Shown here: one piece after another, positions 7,942-16,602 of the stretch | Layout: each line of letters starts with the position of its first letter | Numbering within the stretch: position 1 is the first letter of the stretch | Assembly (NCBI RefSeq): GCF_001545035.1 | Contig: NZ_FCOJ02000044.1 | Span: 1 to 64,000, forward strand | DNA from: Caballeronia glebae | GTDB taxonomy: Bacteria; Pseudomonadota; Gammaproteobacteria; Burkholderiales; Burkholderiaceae | Reading direction: 5' to 3' | DNA: 64,000 nt | Position numbers and translations under genes: made by a program | Notes under the pieces: generated by a model | Seen by the model: only the letters and a program-made list of their open reading frames with translations | What the model was told of the DNA's origin: nothing | Database searches by the model: none

Positions 7942-8514
7942 GTGTCCACTCAGCAGGAAAATTCGCATGTCGACCGGTCCTTCAACCGGTCGATGCTGGT
8001 GAAACTCTTCGTCGTCGCCGCGCTGATGTTCGGCTTCGGCTTCGCGCTCGTGCCGATGTACCGCGCGATCTGCCAGATCACCGGCATCAACAATCTCGTG
8101 CAACGCGACGTCGGCGCGCGCGAGGCGAAGAACACGCAAGTGGACATGAGCCGCTCGATCTCGATCGAATTCGACGCGAACGCGCGCGGCCCGCTGAAAT
8201 TCAAGCCGGAGCAGAACACGCTGGACATTCACCCCGGCGAAGTGATGACGGTGATGTACGACGTGACCAACGAGCAGAATCGCACGGTGAACGCGCAGGC
8301 CATTCCGAGCTACGCGCCGAAGCAGGCCACCGAGTACTTCAAGAAGATCGAATGCTTCTGTTTCACGCAGCAGACGCTCGCGCCGAATGAAACCAGGCGC
8401 ATGCCGGTCGTGTTCGTCGTCGATCCGAAGCTGCCGAAAGACGTGAAGACGATCACGCTGTCGTACACGTTCTTCGAGCTGAACGCGCCGAAGTCGGTGG
8501 CGAAAGGTTCGTGA
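7942..8514 (+). CDS. ctaG: cytochrome c oxidase assembly protein Cox11
   Basis: Cox11 delivers copper to the CuB site of subunit I. The protein has 190 residues: a short cytosolic N-terminus, one membrane helix (about 19-38), and a periplasmic immunoglobulin-like domain carrying the copper-binding CFCF motif with C138 and C140, followed by TQQTLAPNE. It starts with GTG at 7942, with AGGAAAG at 7931-7937. It sits directly after the small membrane protein and four bases before the DUF2970 gene, inside the oxidase operon as expected. Confidence 0.96.
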   Translation: MSTQQENSHVDRSFNRSMLVKLFVVAALMFGFGFALVPMYRAICQITGINNLVQRDVGAREAKNTQVDMSRSISIEFDANARGPLKFKPEQNTLDIHPGEVMTVMYDVTNEQNRTVNAQAIPSYAPKQATEYFKKIECFCFTQQTLAPNETRRMPVVFVVDPKLPKDVKTITLSYTFFELNAPKSVAKGS

Positions 8515-8518
8515 AGTC

Positions 8519-8722
8519 ATGAGCGCGGATACGCCGAACAAGGGTGGCTTCCTTAAGCTCGTGAAGGCGGTGTTCTGGTCGTTTTTCGGCGTGCGGCGCC
8601 GAGCCGACCTGGAAAGCGACGCGGCGCAGTTGAACCCGCTGCATCTGATCGCGGCGGGCGTCATCGGCGCGGTGCTGTTCATCGTCGTGTTGCTGCTGAT
8701 CGTGCGCGCGGTAGTGGGATAG
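8519..8722 (+). CDS. DUF2970 family small membrane protein
   Basis: A 67-residue protein with an amphipathic N-terminal segment (FLKLVKAVFWSFFGVRRRADLE) and a C-terminal membrane helix (about residues 44-65), matching DUF2970. It is placed between cox11 and ctaE, four bases after the former. Its function is unknown; position suggests a link to oxidase assembly or stability. Confidence 0.85.
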   Translation: MSADTPNKGGFLKLVKAVFWSFFGVRRRADLESDAAQLNPLHLIAAGVIGAVLFIVVLLLIVRAVVG

Positions 8723-8807
8723 ACGAAAAAACGCCGGGCGTATCGTGGGTCGGACGCGCGGCGCTACAAGAAAATTCAAGCAACTGGATCGAAGTGGAGA
8801 GTCAACA

Positions 8808-9665
8808 ATGAGCGGTCAAAACGAGAGCCCGTACTATTTCGTGCCGCATCCGTCGCGGCATCCGGTGATGGCTGCAACTGGCTTGCTGATCATGCTGGCC
8901 TCGCTGGCCTCATGGGTGAACGGCCATAGTTTCGGGCCGGCCGGCACGTTCATCGGTCTGCTGTTCGTGCTGTTCGTGCTGTGGCACTGGTTCGGCGACG
9001 CAATCTCCGAATCCGAAGGCGGCATGTACGGCAAGCGTGTCGATGTGTCGTACCGCTGGAGCATGAGCTGGTTCATCTTCTCCGAAGTGATGTTCTTCGC
9101 GGCGTTCTTCGGCGCGCTGTTCTACGCGCGCCAGATCGCGATGCATGAACTCGGCAGCCTCGATTACAAGCTGATCTGGCCGGACTTCACCGCCGTGTGG
9201 CCGAACAACGGCCCGGCCGCGCTCGTGCCGCATTTCCGCGCGATGGTGCCGTGGCCCCTGCCGACCATCAACACGGCGCTTCTGCTGTCCTCCGGCGCGA
9301 CGCTGACGGTGGCGCACCATGCGCTGCGTGAAGACCATCGCAGGAAGGCGATCATCTGGCTCGGCGCGACCGTGCTGCTCGGCTTCATCTTCCTGTTCTG
9401 CCAGGGCTACGAGTATTTCCACGCGTACAACGAACTGAACCTGACGCTCAATTCCGGCGTGTACGGCTCGACGTTCTTCCTGTTGACGGGCTTCCACGGT
9501 TTCCACGTGTTCCTCGGCGGCACGATGCTGGCGGTAGTGATGGTCCGCCTGATCCGCGGCCACTTTACAGCGGAGCACCACTTCGCGTTCGAGGGCGCCG
9601 CGTGGTACTGGCACTTCGTGGACGTCGTGTGGCTGGGTCTGTACGTCGTCGTCTACTGGCTGTAA
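8808..9665 (+). CDS. ctaE: cytochrome c oxidase subunit III
   Basis: Seven-helix subunit III of the aa3 oxidase, without redox centres, which stabilises subunit I during turnover. 285 residues starting MSGQNESPYYFVPHPSRHP; GGAG at 8796-8799 lies eight bases before the ATG. Typical segments are SFGPAGTFIGLLFVLF, FSEVMFFAAFFGALFYAR and the C-terminal FHGFHVFLGG and WYWHFVDVVWLGLYVVVYWL. Upstream in-frame ATG 8745 is rejected because the family begins at the second methionine. It closes the structural part of the operon. Confidence 0.97.
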   Translation: MSGQNESPYYFVPHPSRHPVMAATGLLIMLASLASWVNGHSFGPAGTFIGLLFVLFVLWHWFGDAISESEGGMYGKRVDVSYRWSMSWFIFSEVMFFAAFFGALFYARQIAMHELGSLDYKLIWPDFTAVWPNNGPAALVPHFRAMVPWPLPTINTALLLSSGATLTVAHHALREDHRRKAIIWLGATVLLGFIFLFCQGYEYFHAYNELNLTLNSGVYGSTFFLLTGFHGFHVFLGGTMLAVVMVRLIRGHFTAEHHFAFEGAAWYWHFVDVVWLGLYVVVYWL

Positions 9666-9752
9666 GCGATTTTCGGAAGGGCGGCGCGCTGCGCCGTTCC
9701 CAATGCAAGGCCGGCGACGACGCCGGTCCGAGAGCCAGAAGCAGTGTTCAAC

Positions 9753-9783
9753 ACGCCGCCCTCGATGTCTCACGGGGCGGCGT
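9753..9783 (+). terminator. candidate hairpin after ctaE
   Basis: ACGCCGCCC (9753-9761) pairs with GGGCGGCGT (9775-9783) around a 13-base loop, followed by a weak T tract (TGTCGTTTG). It lies in the 204-base spacer before the opposite-strand DUF2909 gene. A second short GC hairpin lies near 9713-9728. Termination here is possible but not convincing. Confidence 0.35.
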
Positions 9784-9869
9784 TGTCGTTTGAAGGATCG
9801 GTGCGTTTGAGTGTCGCGCGCGACAATACGTCTCGCAGGGCCGAGATCGCACTGCGCGTATCGTCGCGA

Positions 9870-10079
9870 TCAGCGTCCCATGGGAATGCCCGACGATTGA
9901 ATCCAGCCCATCCAGTGCGCGAACAGGATGAAGAGGAAAAGCGAGATGGACAGCCCGACGCGCGCGGCGAGCGACCACACCATCCGCTTCGTCCTGCCCC
10001 GGTCGGTCATCATGAAGTAGAGCGCCGAGCCCAGGCTGCCGATGATAAGGATGAATGCGATAGCAACGATGATGTGCAT
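9870..10079 (-). CDS. DUF2909 family twin-transmembrane protein
   Basis: A 69-residue protein with two membrane helices (about 2-23 and 42-61) joined by a basic loop, DRGRTKR. This is the DUF2909 pattern. It runs against the surrounding oxidase genes, between ctaE and surf1, an arrangement I recall from related genomes. Function is unknown. Confidence 0.85.
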   Translation of the reverse strand: MHIIVAIAFILIIGSLGSALYFMMTDRGRTKRMVWSLAARVGLSISLFLFILFAHWMGWIQSSGIPMGR

Positions 10080-10204
10080 GAAACCAGCCGCCGAATTTGC
10101 TCGGGAACCACAGTGAGCAGTATTGATTTGGACTATCTCATTATCTCACCCGACGGATCGTGGTGTGTGGCGCCCCGCCGGATGCCGGCGGTAAGGCGCT
10201 CAGT

Positions 10205-10960
10205 ATGAAGATTCGATTCTGGCCCGCGCTCGTGATTCTGATCGTCGTCGCGGTGACGATGCGTCTCGGCTTCTGGCAGCGCGATCGCGCGCATCAGAAA
10301 GAAGCGCTCAACGCGCAGATCACCGCGTTCGAGAACGCGCCCGCGCGCGAAGTCGGCGTCGAGCCGATGCCGCTCAAGTCGATCGAGTTCCATCGCGTCG
10401 AGGCGCGCGGCGAGTTCATGCCGGAACGCGTCGTGTATCTGGACAATCGTCCGTATAACGACCAGCCGGGCTTTTATGTCGTGATGCCGCTTAAACTTGA
10501 GGGCGGCGGCTACGTGCTCGTCAATCGCGGATGGCTGCCGCGCAACATGGCGGACCGCACGGGCATCGCGTCGTATGAGACGCCGAAGGGTGTCGTCGAG
10601 GTGAAAGGAATCGCGCGCGCGAATGCATCGCAGGCGTTCGAACTGGGCAACGGCGGATCGGCTGCGCACAAGGAGATCCGCCAGAACCTCGATATCCGCT
10701 CCTACGCGGGCGAAACCGGGCTCGCGTTCCAGCCGTTCGTGATCCAGCAGACGAACGATACCGGCGACAAGCTCGTGCGCGACTGGCCCGCGCCGACGCT
10801 CGGCGTCGACCGCAATTACGGCTACATGTTCCAGTGGTGGGGCATGGCGGCCGCGGCCGTCGCCTTCGGCCTGTATGCCGCGCGCCGCGCCGCGAAGAAG
10901 CGCGACGACGTAGGCGACGAAGACGACAACGACGACGAAGAAGCCGAGCGCCACGCCTGA
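10205..10960 (+). CDS. SURF1 family cytochrome oxidase biogenesis protein
   Basis: SURF1 (Shy1) proteins help insert heme a into subunit I. 251 residues starting MKIRFWPALVILIVV: an N-terminal helix (about 5-21), a periplasmic domain with LDNRPYNDQPGFYVVMPL and YVLVNRGWLPRN, and a C-terminal helix (about 213-232) before an acidic tail rich in Asp and Glu. The upstream in-frame ATG at 10160 would add 15 residues without family support. It begins the second half of the oxidase locus and is followed by the SCO-like gene after 30 bases. Confidence 0.93.
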   Translation: MKIRFWPALVILIVVAVTMRLGFWQRDRAHQKEALNAQITAFENAPAREVGVEPMPLKSIEFHRVEARGEFMPERVVYLDNRPYNDQPGFYVVMPLKLEGGGYVLVNRGWLPRNMADRTGIASYETPKGVVEVKGIARANASQAFELGNGGSAAHKEIRQNLDIRSYAGETGLAFQPFVIQQTNDTGDKLVRDWPAPTLGVDRNYGYMFQWWGMAAAAVAFGLYAARRAAKKRDDVGDEDDNDDEEAERHA

Positions 10961-10990
10961 ACACTGACGAACCGAGACACGTTTTCACCG

Positions 10991-11641
10991 ATGCAATCAC
11001 AACGTCCCACCGCCGCCGACAAGACGCGCACGCAGCAACGAAACGCCAGCAAAGGCTCCTGGATCAGCGGTCGCTGGATGCTCGTGCTGCTTGCGCTGGT
11101 ATGCGCCGCGCCCGTGATCGCGTCGTATCTGATGTACTACGTGTTCAAGCCGGCGGGCGGCACGTCGAGCTACGGCACGCTGATCGACCCGCAGCGCCCG
11201 ATTCCCGCGCAGCTCGTCGTCACCGACGAAAAAGGGCAGAGCCTGCCGTTCAAGTCGCTCGAAGGCAAATGGCTGATGATCACCGTCAACGGCAGCGACT
11301 GCGACGAGCAATGCGCGACGCGCCTCTATTTCATGCGGCAAGTGCGCGCATTGCAAAGCGGCGAACGCGAGCGCGTCCTGAACGTCTGGCTGCGCACCGA
11401 TGACAAGCCGGTCGCCGATGTCATCAAGACTGCCTACCCGCAGCCGGACACGCGCATGCTCGTCGTCGACCAGAAGGCGATCGCGGCGTGGCTGCCCGTC
11501 GATGACGGCACGAAACTCACGGATCACATTTTTCTCGTCGATCCGAACGGCAATCTGATGATGCGCTTCCCGAAGAATCCCGATCCGAAGAAGATCAACG
11601 CCGATGTGGCGAAGCTTCTGAAGTGGTCGCGCATCGGCTGA
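10991..11641 (+). CDS. membrane-anchored SCO-like thioredoxin-fold protein
   Basis: 216 residues: an Arg/Gln-rich cytosolic tail, one membrane helix (about 29-51) and a periplasmic thioredoxin-fold domain. GSDCDEQC supplies C104 and C108 in the C-x3-C spacing of SCO copper chaperones, and H179 in LTDHIFLVDPNG fits the third copper ligand. The domain is otherwise divergent from SCO1. It lies between surf1 and ctaA, nine bases before the latter. I infer a copper or thiol role in CuA assembly, alongside the lipoprotein SCO encoded at the operon end. Confidence 0.8.
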   Translation: MQSQRPTAADKTRTQQRNASKGSWISGRWMLVLLALVCAAPVIASYLMYYVFKPAGGTSSYGTLIDPQRPIPAQLVVTDEKGQSLPFKSLEGKWLMITVNGSDCDEQCATRLYFMRQVRALQSGERERVLNVWLRTDDKPVADVIKTAYPQPDTRMLVVDQKAIAAWLPVDDGTKLTDHIFLVDPNGNLMMRFPKNPDPKKINADVAKLLKWSRIG

Positions 11642-11650
11642 AGGTGAAAG

Positions 11651-12763
11651 ATGAGTTATGTATTGCAGTTGGGACTGATCGGCCTGTGCGTCGCGCTGTT
11701 GCCGCTCTCGTATGTGTGGGTGAAGGCCGATGACGACAAATTCCGCAAGCTCGTCTGGTTGACGACGTTTCTTACGCTCGACCTCATCATGTTCGGCGGC
11801 TTCACGCGACTGACCGATTCCGGCCTCGGCTGCCCCGACTGGCCCGGCTGCTACGGCACGTCGTCGCCGTTCATCGCGCATGCGCAGATCGCGGCCGCGT
11901 ATCACGCGCTGCCGACCGGTCCCGTCAGCATGGTGAAGGCGTGGATCGAAATGCTGCATCGCTATTTCGCGATGGCGATCGGCGTGCTGATCATCGCGCA
12001 GGTGATCATCGCGTGGACCGCGCGCATCAAGAAGCGCCCGTTGCACGTGTCGCCGTGGTGGCCGACCGGCATTCTGCTGCTCATCCTGCTGCAAGGCGCG
12101 TTCGGCGCGTGGACCGTCACGTTGAAGCTGCAACCGGTGATCGTCACGACGCACCTGCTGCTCGGGCTCGCGCTGCTCGGCGTGCTCGGCTGGCTGGCGG
12201 CGCGCATGACGCCGATTCCGTCGCTCGATTCTGCCGCCGCGCGCTGGATGCCCGCGGCGGCATTCGGCTTGCTGCTGCTCGTCGTGCAGATCGCGCTCGG
12301 CGGCTGGGTCAGCACGAATTACGCGGTGCTGGCGTGCACGGACTTTCCGCTGTGCAACGGCCAATGGGTTCCGCCGATGAACTTCGAGCACGGCTTTCAC
12401 CTCTGGCGCGCGCTCGGCATGACCGGCGACGGCGACGTGATCTCGCAAGACGCGCTCGTCGCGATTCACTGGACGCATCGCACCTTCGCGGTCGTCGTCG
12501 TGCTTTATCTGCTTTGGCTCGCGCTTCGACTGCGACGTTTCGAATCACTGCGAAAGCCCGCAAACGGCGTATTGTTGATGATCGTCGTCCAGTTCCTGAC
12601 GGGCATGTCGAACATCGTGCTGCAGTGGCCGCTACCGGTCGCGGTGGCGCACAACGGCGGGGCCGCGATCCTGTTGCTGCTACTCGTTATGCTAAACTTT
12701 CGAATCTCTTCAAGCCGTCCCGGCCGCGCCGCAATTCCCGCGCGCGACGTCGTTTCAGCGTGA
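11651..12763 (+). CDS. ctaA: heme A synthase (COX15/CtaA)
   Basis: Integral membrane enzyme converting heme O to heme A for the oxidase. 370 residues with about eight helices. The heme-ligating histidines sit in EMLHRYFAMAIG and IHWTHRTFAVVV, and the conserved GGFTRLTDSGLGCPDWPGCYG extracytoplasmic loop with its Cys pair is present; a second Cys pair lies in ACTDFPLCNGQW. It precedes ctaB by nine bases, so the heme O and heme A steps are encoded together. Confidence 0.96.
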   Translation: MSYVLQLGLIGLCVALLPLSYVWVKADDDKFRKLVWLTTFLTLDLIMFGGFTRLTDSGLGCPDWPGCYGTSSPFIAHAQIAAAYHALPTGPVSMVKAWIEMLHRYFAMAIGVLIIAQVIIAWTARIKKRPLHVSPWWPTGILLLILLQGAFGAWTVTLKLQPVIVTTHLLLGLALLGVLGWLAARMTPIPSLDSAAARWMPAAAFGLLLLVVQIALGGWVSTNYAVLACTDFPLCNGQWVPPMNFEHGFHLWRALGMTGDGDVISQDALVAIHWTHRTFAVVVVLYLLWLALRLRRFESLRKPANGVLLMIVVQFLTGMSNIVLQWPLPVAVAHNGGAAILLLLLVMLNFRISSSRPGRAAIPARDVVSA

Positions 12764-12772
12764 CTCCACATC

Positions 12773-13678
12773 ATGGATAGCACGACACTCAACTCCCCAC
12801 TCGGCAGCCGCGCATCGCAGTATCTCGCGCTGACCAAGCCACGCGTCACGCAGCTTGCCGTGTTCTGCGCCGTCATCGGCATGTTCCTGTCCACGCCCGG
12901 CATGGTGCCGTGGGACAAACTGATCGGCGGCGCCGTCGGCATCTGGTTGCTGGCCGGCGCGGCATTTGCAATCAATTGTCTCGTCGAGCAAAAAGTCGAT
13001 GCGAAAATGCGCCGCACCGCGTGGCGTCCGTCAGCGCGCGGGCAGATCACGTCGGTGCAAATCCTGGCGTTTTCGGCGGTGCTCGGCGGCGTCGGCATGT
13101 GGACGCTCTACACCTTCACCAATCCGCTCACGATGTGGCTCACCATCGCCACCTTCGTCGGTTATGCGGTCATCTACACGCTGCTGTTGAAGCCCTATAC
13201 GCCGCAGAACATCGTGATCGGCGGCGCGTCAGGCGCCATGCCGCCCGCGCTCGGCTGGGCGGCGGTCACGGGTCACGTGCCCGGCGACGCGTGGATTCTC
13301 GTGCTCATTATCTTCGTGTGGACGCCGCCGCATTTCTGGGCGCTCGCGCTGTATCGCCGCAAGGATTACGAAAACGCCGGCCTCCCCATGCTCCCGGTCA
13401 CGCACGGTGAAAAGTACACGCTGCTCAACATCTTCCTTTACACGCTCGTGCTGTTCGCAGTCACGCTCATGCCGTATATCTCCGGCATGAGCGGCGTCGT
13501 GTATCTGGCGAGCGCGATGGCACTCGGCGCGGTTTTCATCGGCTACGCGTGGAAGATGTATCGCGATTATTCCGATGCGCTCGCGCGCAAGACCTTCCGT
13601 TATTCGATCGTGTACCTGTCGCTGCTGTTCGGCGCGCTGCTCGTCGATCATTACGTGCGCACGGTGATCGGCGCATGA
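12773..13678 (+). CDS. ctaB: protoheme IX farnesyltransferase (heme O synthase)
   Basis: UbiA-family membrane prenyltransferase that attaches a farnesyl group to heme B, giving heme O for CtaA. 301 residues, about nine helices. The first polyprenyl-binding motif reads [15 protein letters not shown], with Glu at the usual first Asp, and the loop after [22 protein letters not shown] is typical of the family. Its stop overlaps the start of the SCO gene as ATGA at 13675-13678, showing translational coupling. Confidence 0.96.
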   Translation: MDSTTLNSPLGSRASQYLALTKPRVTQLAVFCAVIGMFLSTPGMVPWDKLIGGAVGIWLLAGAAFAINCLVEQKVDAKMRRTAWRPSARGQITSVQILAFSAVLGGVGMWTLYTFTNPLTMWLTIATFVGYAVIYTLLLKPYTPQNIVIGGASGAMPPALGWAAVTGHVPGDAWILVLIIFVWTPPHFWALALYRRKDYENAGLPMLPVTHGEKYTLLNIFLYTLVLFAVTLMPYISGMSGVVYLASAMALGAVFIGYAWKMYRDYSDALARKTFRYSIVYLSLLFGALLVDHYVRTVIGA

Positions 13679-14265
13679 CGGCCGTTCTTCGTCGCGTATT
13701 CGAGCTGCTACTTCTGGCGGCGCTGCTTTCGGCGTGCGAGAAAGCCCCCAGTTTCAAGAATCTCGACATCACCGGCAACACGCAATTCGGCAGCGACTTC
13801 TCCCTGCCCGATACGCACGGCAAAACGCGCACGCTTGCGGACTTCAGGGGAAAGGCCGTCGTGCTGTTCTTCGGCTATACGCATTGCCCCGACGTGTGCC
13901 CGACGACGCTCGCCGAACTCTCGCAAGCAATGCAGCAACTCGGCGACAAATCGAAGGACGTGCAGGTGCTGATGGTCACAGTCGATCCGGCGCGCGACAC
14001 GCCCGATCTGCTCGGCCAGTACGTGGCTGCGTTCAACCCGACGTACATCGGCTTGCGCCCCGCGGACGATGCGCAACTCGTGAAGGTCGCGAAGGACTTT
14101 CGCGTCTACTACGCGAAGTCGCAGGGCAAGACGCCCGGCGACTACACGATGGATCACACGGCCGCGAGCTATGTGTTCGACAAGGACGGCAAGCTGCGCC
14201 TCTTCGCGCGCGACGGGCAGGGCGTCGAGCCGTGGGTGCACGACCTGAAGCTCTTGATCGACTGA
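13675..14265 (+). CDS. SCO family copper chaperone lipoprotein
   Basis: SCO1/SenC protein that loads the CuA centre of subunit II. 196 residues. The N-terminus [13 protein letters not shown] is a lipoprotein signal with lipid attachment at C21. The thioredoxin fold carries [14 protein letters not shown] with copper ligands C71 and C75, and H161 in [11 protein letters not shown]. The start at 13675 is set by ATGA overlap with ctaB and by the lipobox position. It is the last gene of the operon and is followed at once by a terminator. Confidence 0.95.
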   Translation: MTAVLRRVFELLLLAALLSACEKAPSFKNLDITGNTQFGSDFSLPDTHGKTRTLADFRGKAVVLFFGYTHCPDVCPTTLAELSQAMQQLGDKSKDVQVLMVTVDPARDTPDLLGQYVAAFNPTYIGLRPADDAQLVKVAKDFRVYYAKSQGKTPGDYTMDHTAASYVFDKDGKLRLFARDGQGVEPWVHDLKLLID

Positions 14266-14270
14266 TTGCG

Positions 14271-14300
14271 AAAGTGGCCCACGCGGGCCACTTTTCTTTT
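14271..14300 (+). terminator. Rho-independent terminator of the oxidase operon
   Basis: AAAGTGGCCC (14271-14280) and GGGCCACTTT (14285-14294) form a 10-bp stem with a four-base loop, followed by TTCTTTT. It lies five bases after the SCO stop and overlaps the end of the converging YciI gene. Confidence 0.9.
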
Positions 14301-14599
14301 CAGCGATCCACAAACGGCTCGGGCAGATTCAGGCCGGGCGCAAGCCGCGTCGCCTTGAATTCGATAACGTCGTAGTGCGCGAGCCGCTGCTGCGCGAACG
14401 GGTCTTCCGCGATGATCGCGTCGAGCCGATCGCGATCGATGCCCGACGCCACGATGACGCCGCCTTCGCGCGGCACCTTCGGCCCCGCGATCACGAACAC
14501 ACCCGCCGCGAAATACCGTTCGAGATAGACGCGATGCGCATCGAGGGCATCGTCGATCTCGGCGAGCGCGCCCGTATATCGAAGATTGATGACGTACAT
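14300..14599 (-). CDS. YciI family protein
   Basis: A 99-residue dimeric alpha-beta barrel protein of the YciI type (MYVINLRYTGALAEIDD, with the conserved H22 in DAHRVYLERYF and GPKVPREGGVIVA). Some relatives act as dehydrochlorinases or small-molecule hydrolases; the substrate here is unknown. The start is chosen at 14599 because the family begins there and CCTCC at 14611-14615 provides GGAGG on this strand. It is divergent from the MetQ-like gene. Confidence 0.85.
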   Translation of the reverse strand: MYVINLRYTGALAEIDDALDAHRVYLERYFAAGVFVIAGPKVPREGGVIVASGIDRDRLDAIIAEDPFAQQRLAHYDVIEFKATRLAPGLNLPEPFVDR

Positions 14600-14802
14600 G
14601 ATGAGGTCCGCCTCCAGTGCGCGAAAGTTTGTGACGTTCTGTCGCGATTCTATCCGCACCTTGCCGCAGCGGATATTCACATGAGCATTCTGTATTTCAC
14701 CTCGCACCATAGCTGTGCGAACATCCGTCACCCGGTCTGAATCATCGGCCGGAGACGAATCACGCGAATCCGGCACGAACGCATCATCGAAACAGGAACA
14801 CC

Positions 14803-15615
14803 ATGCAGCGTAGAAATTTGCTTAAAGCCATTACCGCCGTCGCGGCGTCCGCGGCGTTGTTCACGAGCATTGCCGCTCACGCCGACGACAAGGTGATCAA
14901 GGTCGGCACCATCGGCGGGCCCGACGCGCAAATCTGGCAAGTCGTGCAGAAGGTTGCGAAGCGCGAAGGACTCAACGTGAAGGTGATCGAGTTCAACGAT
15001 TACGTGCAGCCGAACGCGGCGCTCGACGCCGGCGATCTCGACGCGAACAGCTTTCAGCATCAGCCGTATCTCGACAGTCAGGTCAAGCAGCGCGGCTACA
15101 AGATCGTCAACGCGGGGCTGACGTATATCTCGCCGCTCGGCGTGTATTCGAAGAAGCTGAAGTCGCTGAAGGATTTGCAGCAGGGCGCGAAGGTGGCCGT
15201 GCCGAACGATCCGTCGAACGAGAATCGCGCACTTCTGCTGTTGCAATCGCAAGGCGTGATCAAGTTGAAGGCGGGCGCCGGCACCGGCGGCAATAACGCC
15301 ACGGCGCTCGACGTGGCGGAAAATCCGAAGAAGATCAAGCTCGTCGAACTCGACGCCGCGCAGTTGCCGCGCACGCTCGCCGACGTCGACGCCGCCGCGA
15401 TCAACACGAACTTCGCGCTTGCGGCTGGCCTGCAACCCACGAAGGATGCGATCGCGCTCGAAGACGTGCATAGCCCGTACGCCAACCTCATCGCGGTGCG
15501 CGCGAAGGACAAGGATCAGCCGTGGGTGAAGAAACTGGTCGCGGCTTACCAGTCCGAAGATGTGCGCCAGTTCCTCAAGAGCGAGTTCAAAGGCTCGGTC
15601 GTGCCTTCGTTCTAA
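14803..15615 (+). CDS. metQ: MetQ/NlpA family ABC transporter substrate-binding protein
   Basis: 270 residues with a cleavable signal peptide (basic MQRRN start, hydrophobic core, cut near AAHA-DDK). There is no lipobox Cys, so it should be a free periplasmic protein rather than the usual NlpA lipoprotein. Family segments include GTIGGPDAQIWQ, NDYVQPNAALDAGDLDANSFQHQPYL and NTNFALAAGL. MetQ proteins bind methionine for MetN-MetI, but no permease or ATPase gene lies nearby, so it is an orphan binding protein here. A strong terminator follows. Confidence 0.9.
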   Translation: MQRRNLLKAITAVAASAALFTSIAAHADDKVIKVGTIGGPDAQIWQVVQKVAKREGLNVKVIEFNDYVQPNAALDAGDLDANSFQHQPYLDSQVKQRGYKIVNAGLTYISPLGVYSKKLKSLKDLQQGAKVAVPNDPSNENRALLLLQSQGVIKLKAGAGTGGNNATALDVAENPKKIKLVELDAAQLPRTLADVDAAAINTNFALAAGLQPTKDAIALEDVHSPYANLIAVRAKDKDQPWVKKLVAAYQSEDVRQFLKSEFKGSVVPSF

Positions 15616-15638
15616 GCGGCGTTGCTCAGGTATTTGCT

Positions 15639-15667
15639 ACGGCGTCCTGCGGGACGCCGTTTTTTTA
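15639..15667 (+). terminator. Rho-independent terminator after the MetQ-like gene
   Basis: ACGGCGTCC (15639-15647) and GGACGCCGT (15652-15660) form a perfect 9-bp stem with a four-base loop, followed by seven T. Confidence 0.95.
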
Positions 15668-15690
15668 TCGCGCGCTTAGTCGACGCAAAC

Positions 15691-16602
15691 TTATTGCAAG
15701 TCTCGTTGCCACAGGATGCCCGTGCGCCCTTCCTGCACCGGCGTGAACCCGGTTCGCAGGAATAGCGCGCAAAAATCTTCGTGCGGTTCGTCCAGGCGGC
15801 AGATCACCTGATCGTAGCGAGCACCGTGTGCGAAATTCGTGCACGCCGCGACGAGTCGCTCGCCTAGTCCGCGACGCCGCGCGCCCGGCTCGACAAACAT
15901 CATGTCGATGCGCGCCCGACTTTCGGACTCCGCAGCAAGTATCGCCGCACCGATGCGCGTAGCGTTGTTTTGTTCTGCGACCCAGCACGCCATGCGCGGG
16001 GTGTTCGCCTGCATCTCGGCGAGAAAGCGCGCGACCGTCTTGGCCGCCCACGCCTCGCCGAAAAGCTTCGGCCGCTCGCCGCTGTAAAGATGCGCCTGGC
16101 GCTCGATCATCCAGCCGAAGTCGCCGGCGCGCGGCACGCGCAGCCGAGTTTCTCCATCGACGTTCGCAGGCGAGAGAAGCCGCTCGACGTCCGCCATTGC
16201 CGTGCATAGCTGATCGATCTCGGCGCTGGTCAGCCGCTTAAGCAGCGTGGCGGCCTCGGCCGACACGTGCAGATCGATTTCATCGACCTGGGCTTTCGCT
16301 TCAGGTGTAACGTGCAGCAAATGCGCTCTTCCATCGGACTCGTTCTTTCGCCGCACCACGAGGCCGAGCTTCTGAAAATTGTTGATCAATCTGCTCAGAT
16401 AGCCCGTATCCAGGCCGAGACTGCGCGACAAATCGGCGGCCGTGGCCGCCCGCTCTTGCGCCAGCTCGTGCAGGATGCGAACTTCAGTCAGCGAAAAACG
16501 GCTTTTGTGAAGCCGCTCGTGGAGCGCGCCGGTATGGCGCGCATAAAAACGGTTGAAGCGGCGTACCGCTTCGACGGCCCGGCTCGGGTCAGAACAGCCC
16601 AT
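15691..16602 (-). CDS. bifunctional MarR-type regulator / GNAT N-acetyltransferase
   Basis: A 303-residue fusion. The N-terminal half (about 1-145) is a MarR winged helix: LTEVRILHELAQE, then LSRSLGLDTGYLSRLINNFQKLGLVVRRKNESDGR as recognition helix and wing. The C-terminal half (about 155-303) is a GNAT domain with MFVEPGARRRGLGERLVAACTNFA as the acetyl-CoA loop. The start at 16602 (MGCSDPSRAVEAVRRFNRFY) fits the MarR family; the open frame continues upstream without support. The ligand, the acetyl acceptor and the regulated genes are unknown. A palindrome just upstream may be its own operator. Confidence 0.88.
   Translation of the reverse strand: MGCSDPSRAVEAVRRFNRFYARHTGALHERLHKSRFSLTEVRILHELAQERAATAADLSRSLGLDTGYLSRLINNFQKLGLVVRRKNESDGRAHLLHVTPEAKAQVDEIDLHVSAEAATLLKRLTSAEIDQLCTAMADVERLLSPANVDGETRLRVPRAGDFGWMIERQAHLYSGERPKLFGEAWAAKTVARFLAEMQANTPRMACWVAEQNNATRIGAAILAAESESRARIDMMFVEPGARRRGLGERLVAACTNFAHGARYDQVICRLDEPHEDFCALFLRTGFTPVQEGRTGILWQRDLQ

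Noticed and set aside
14600-14802. A possible SAM riboswitch or methionine operator before the MetQ-like gene.
   Set aside because: I could find neither the helices of a SAM riboswitch nor a MetJ-like box repeat in this spacer.
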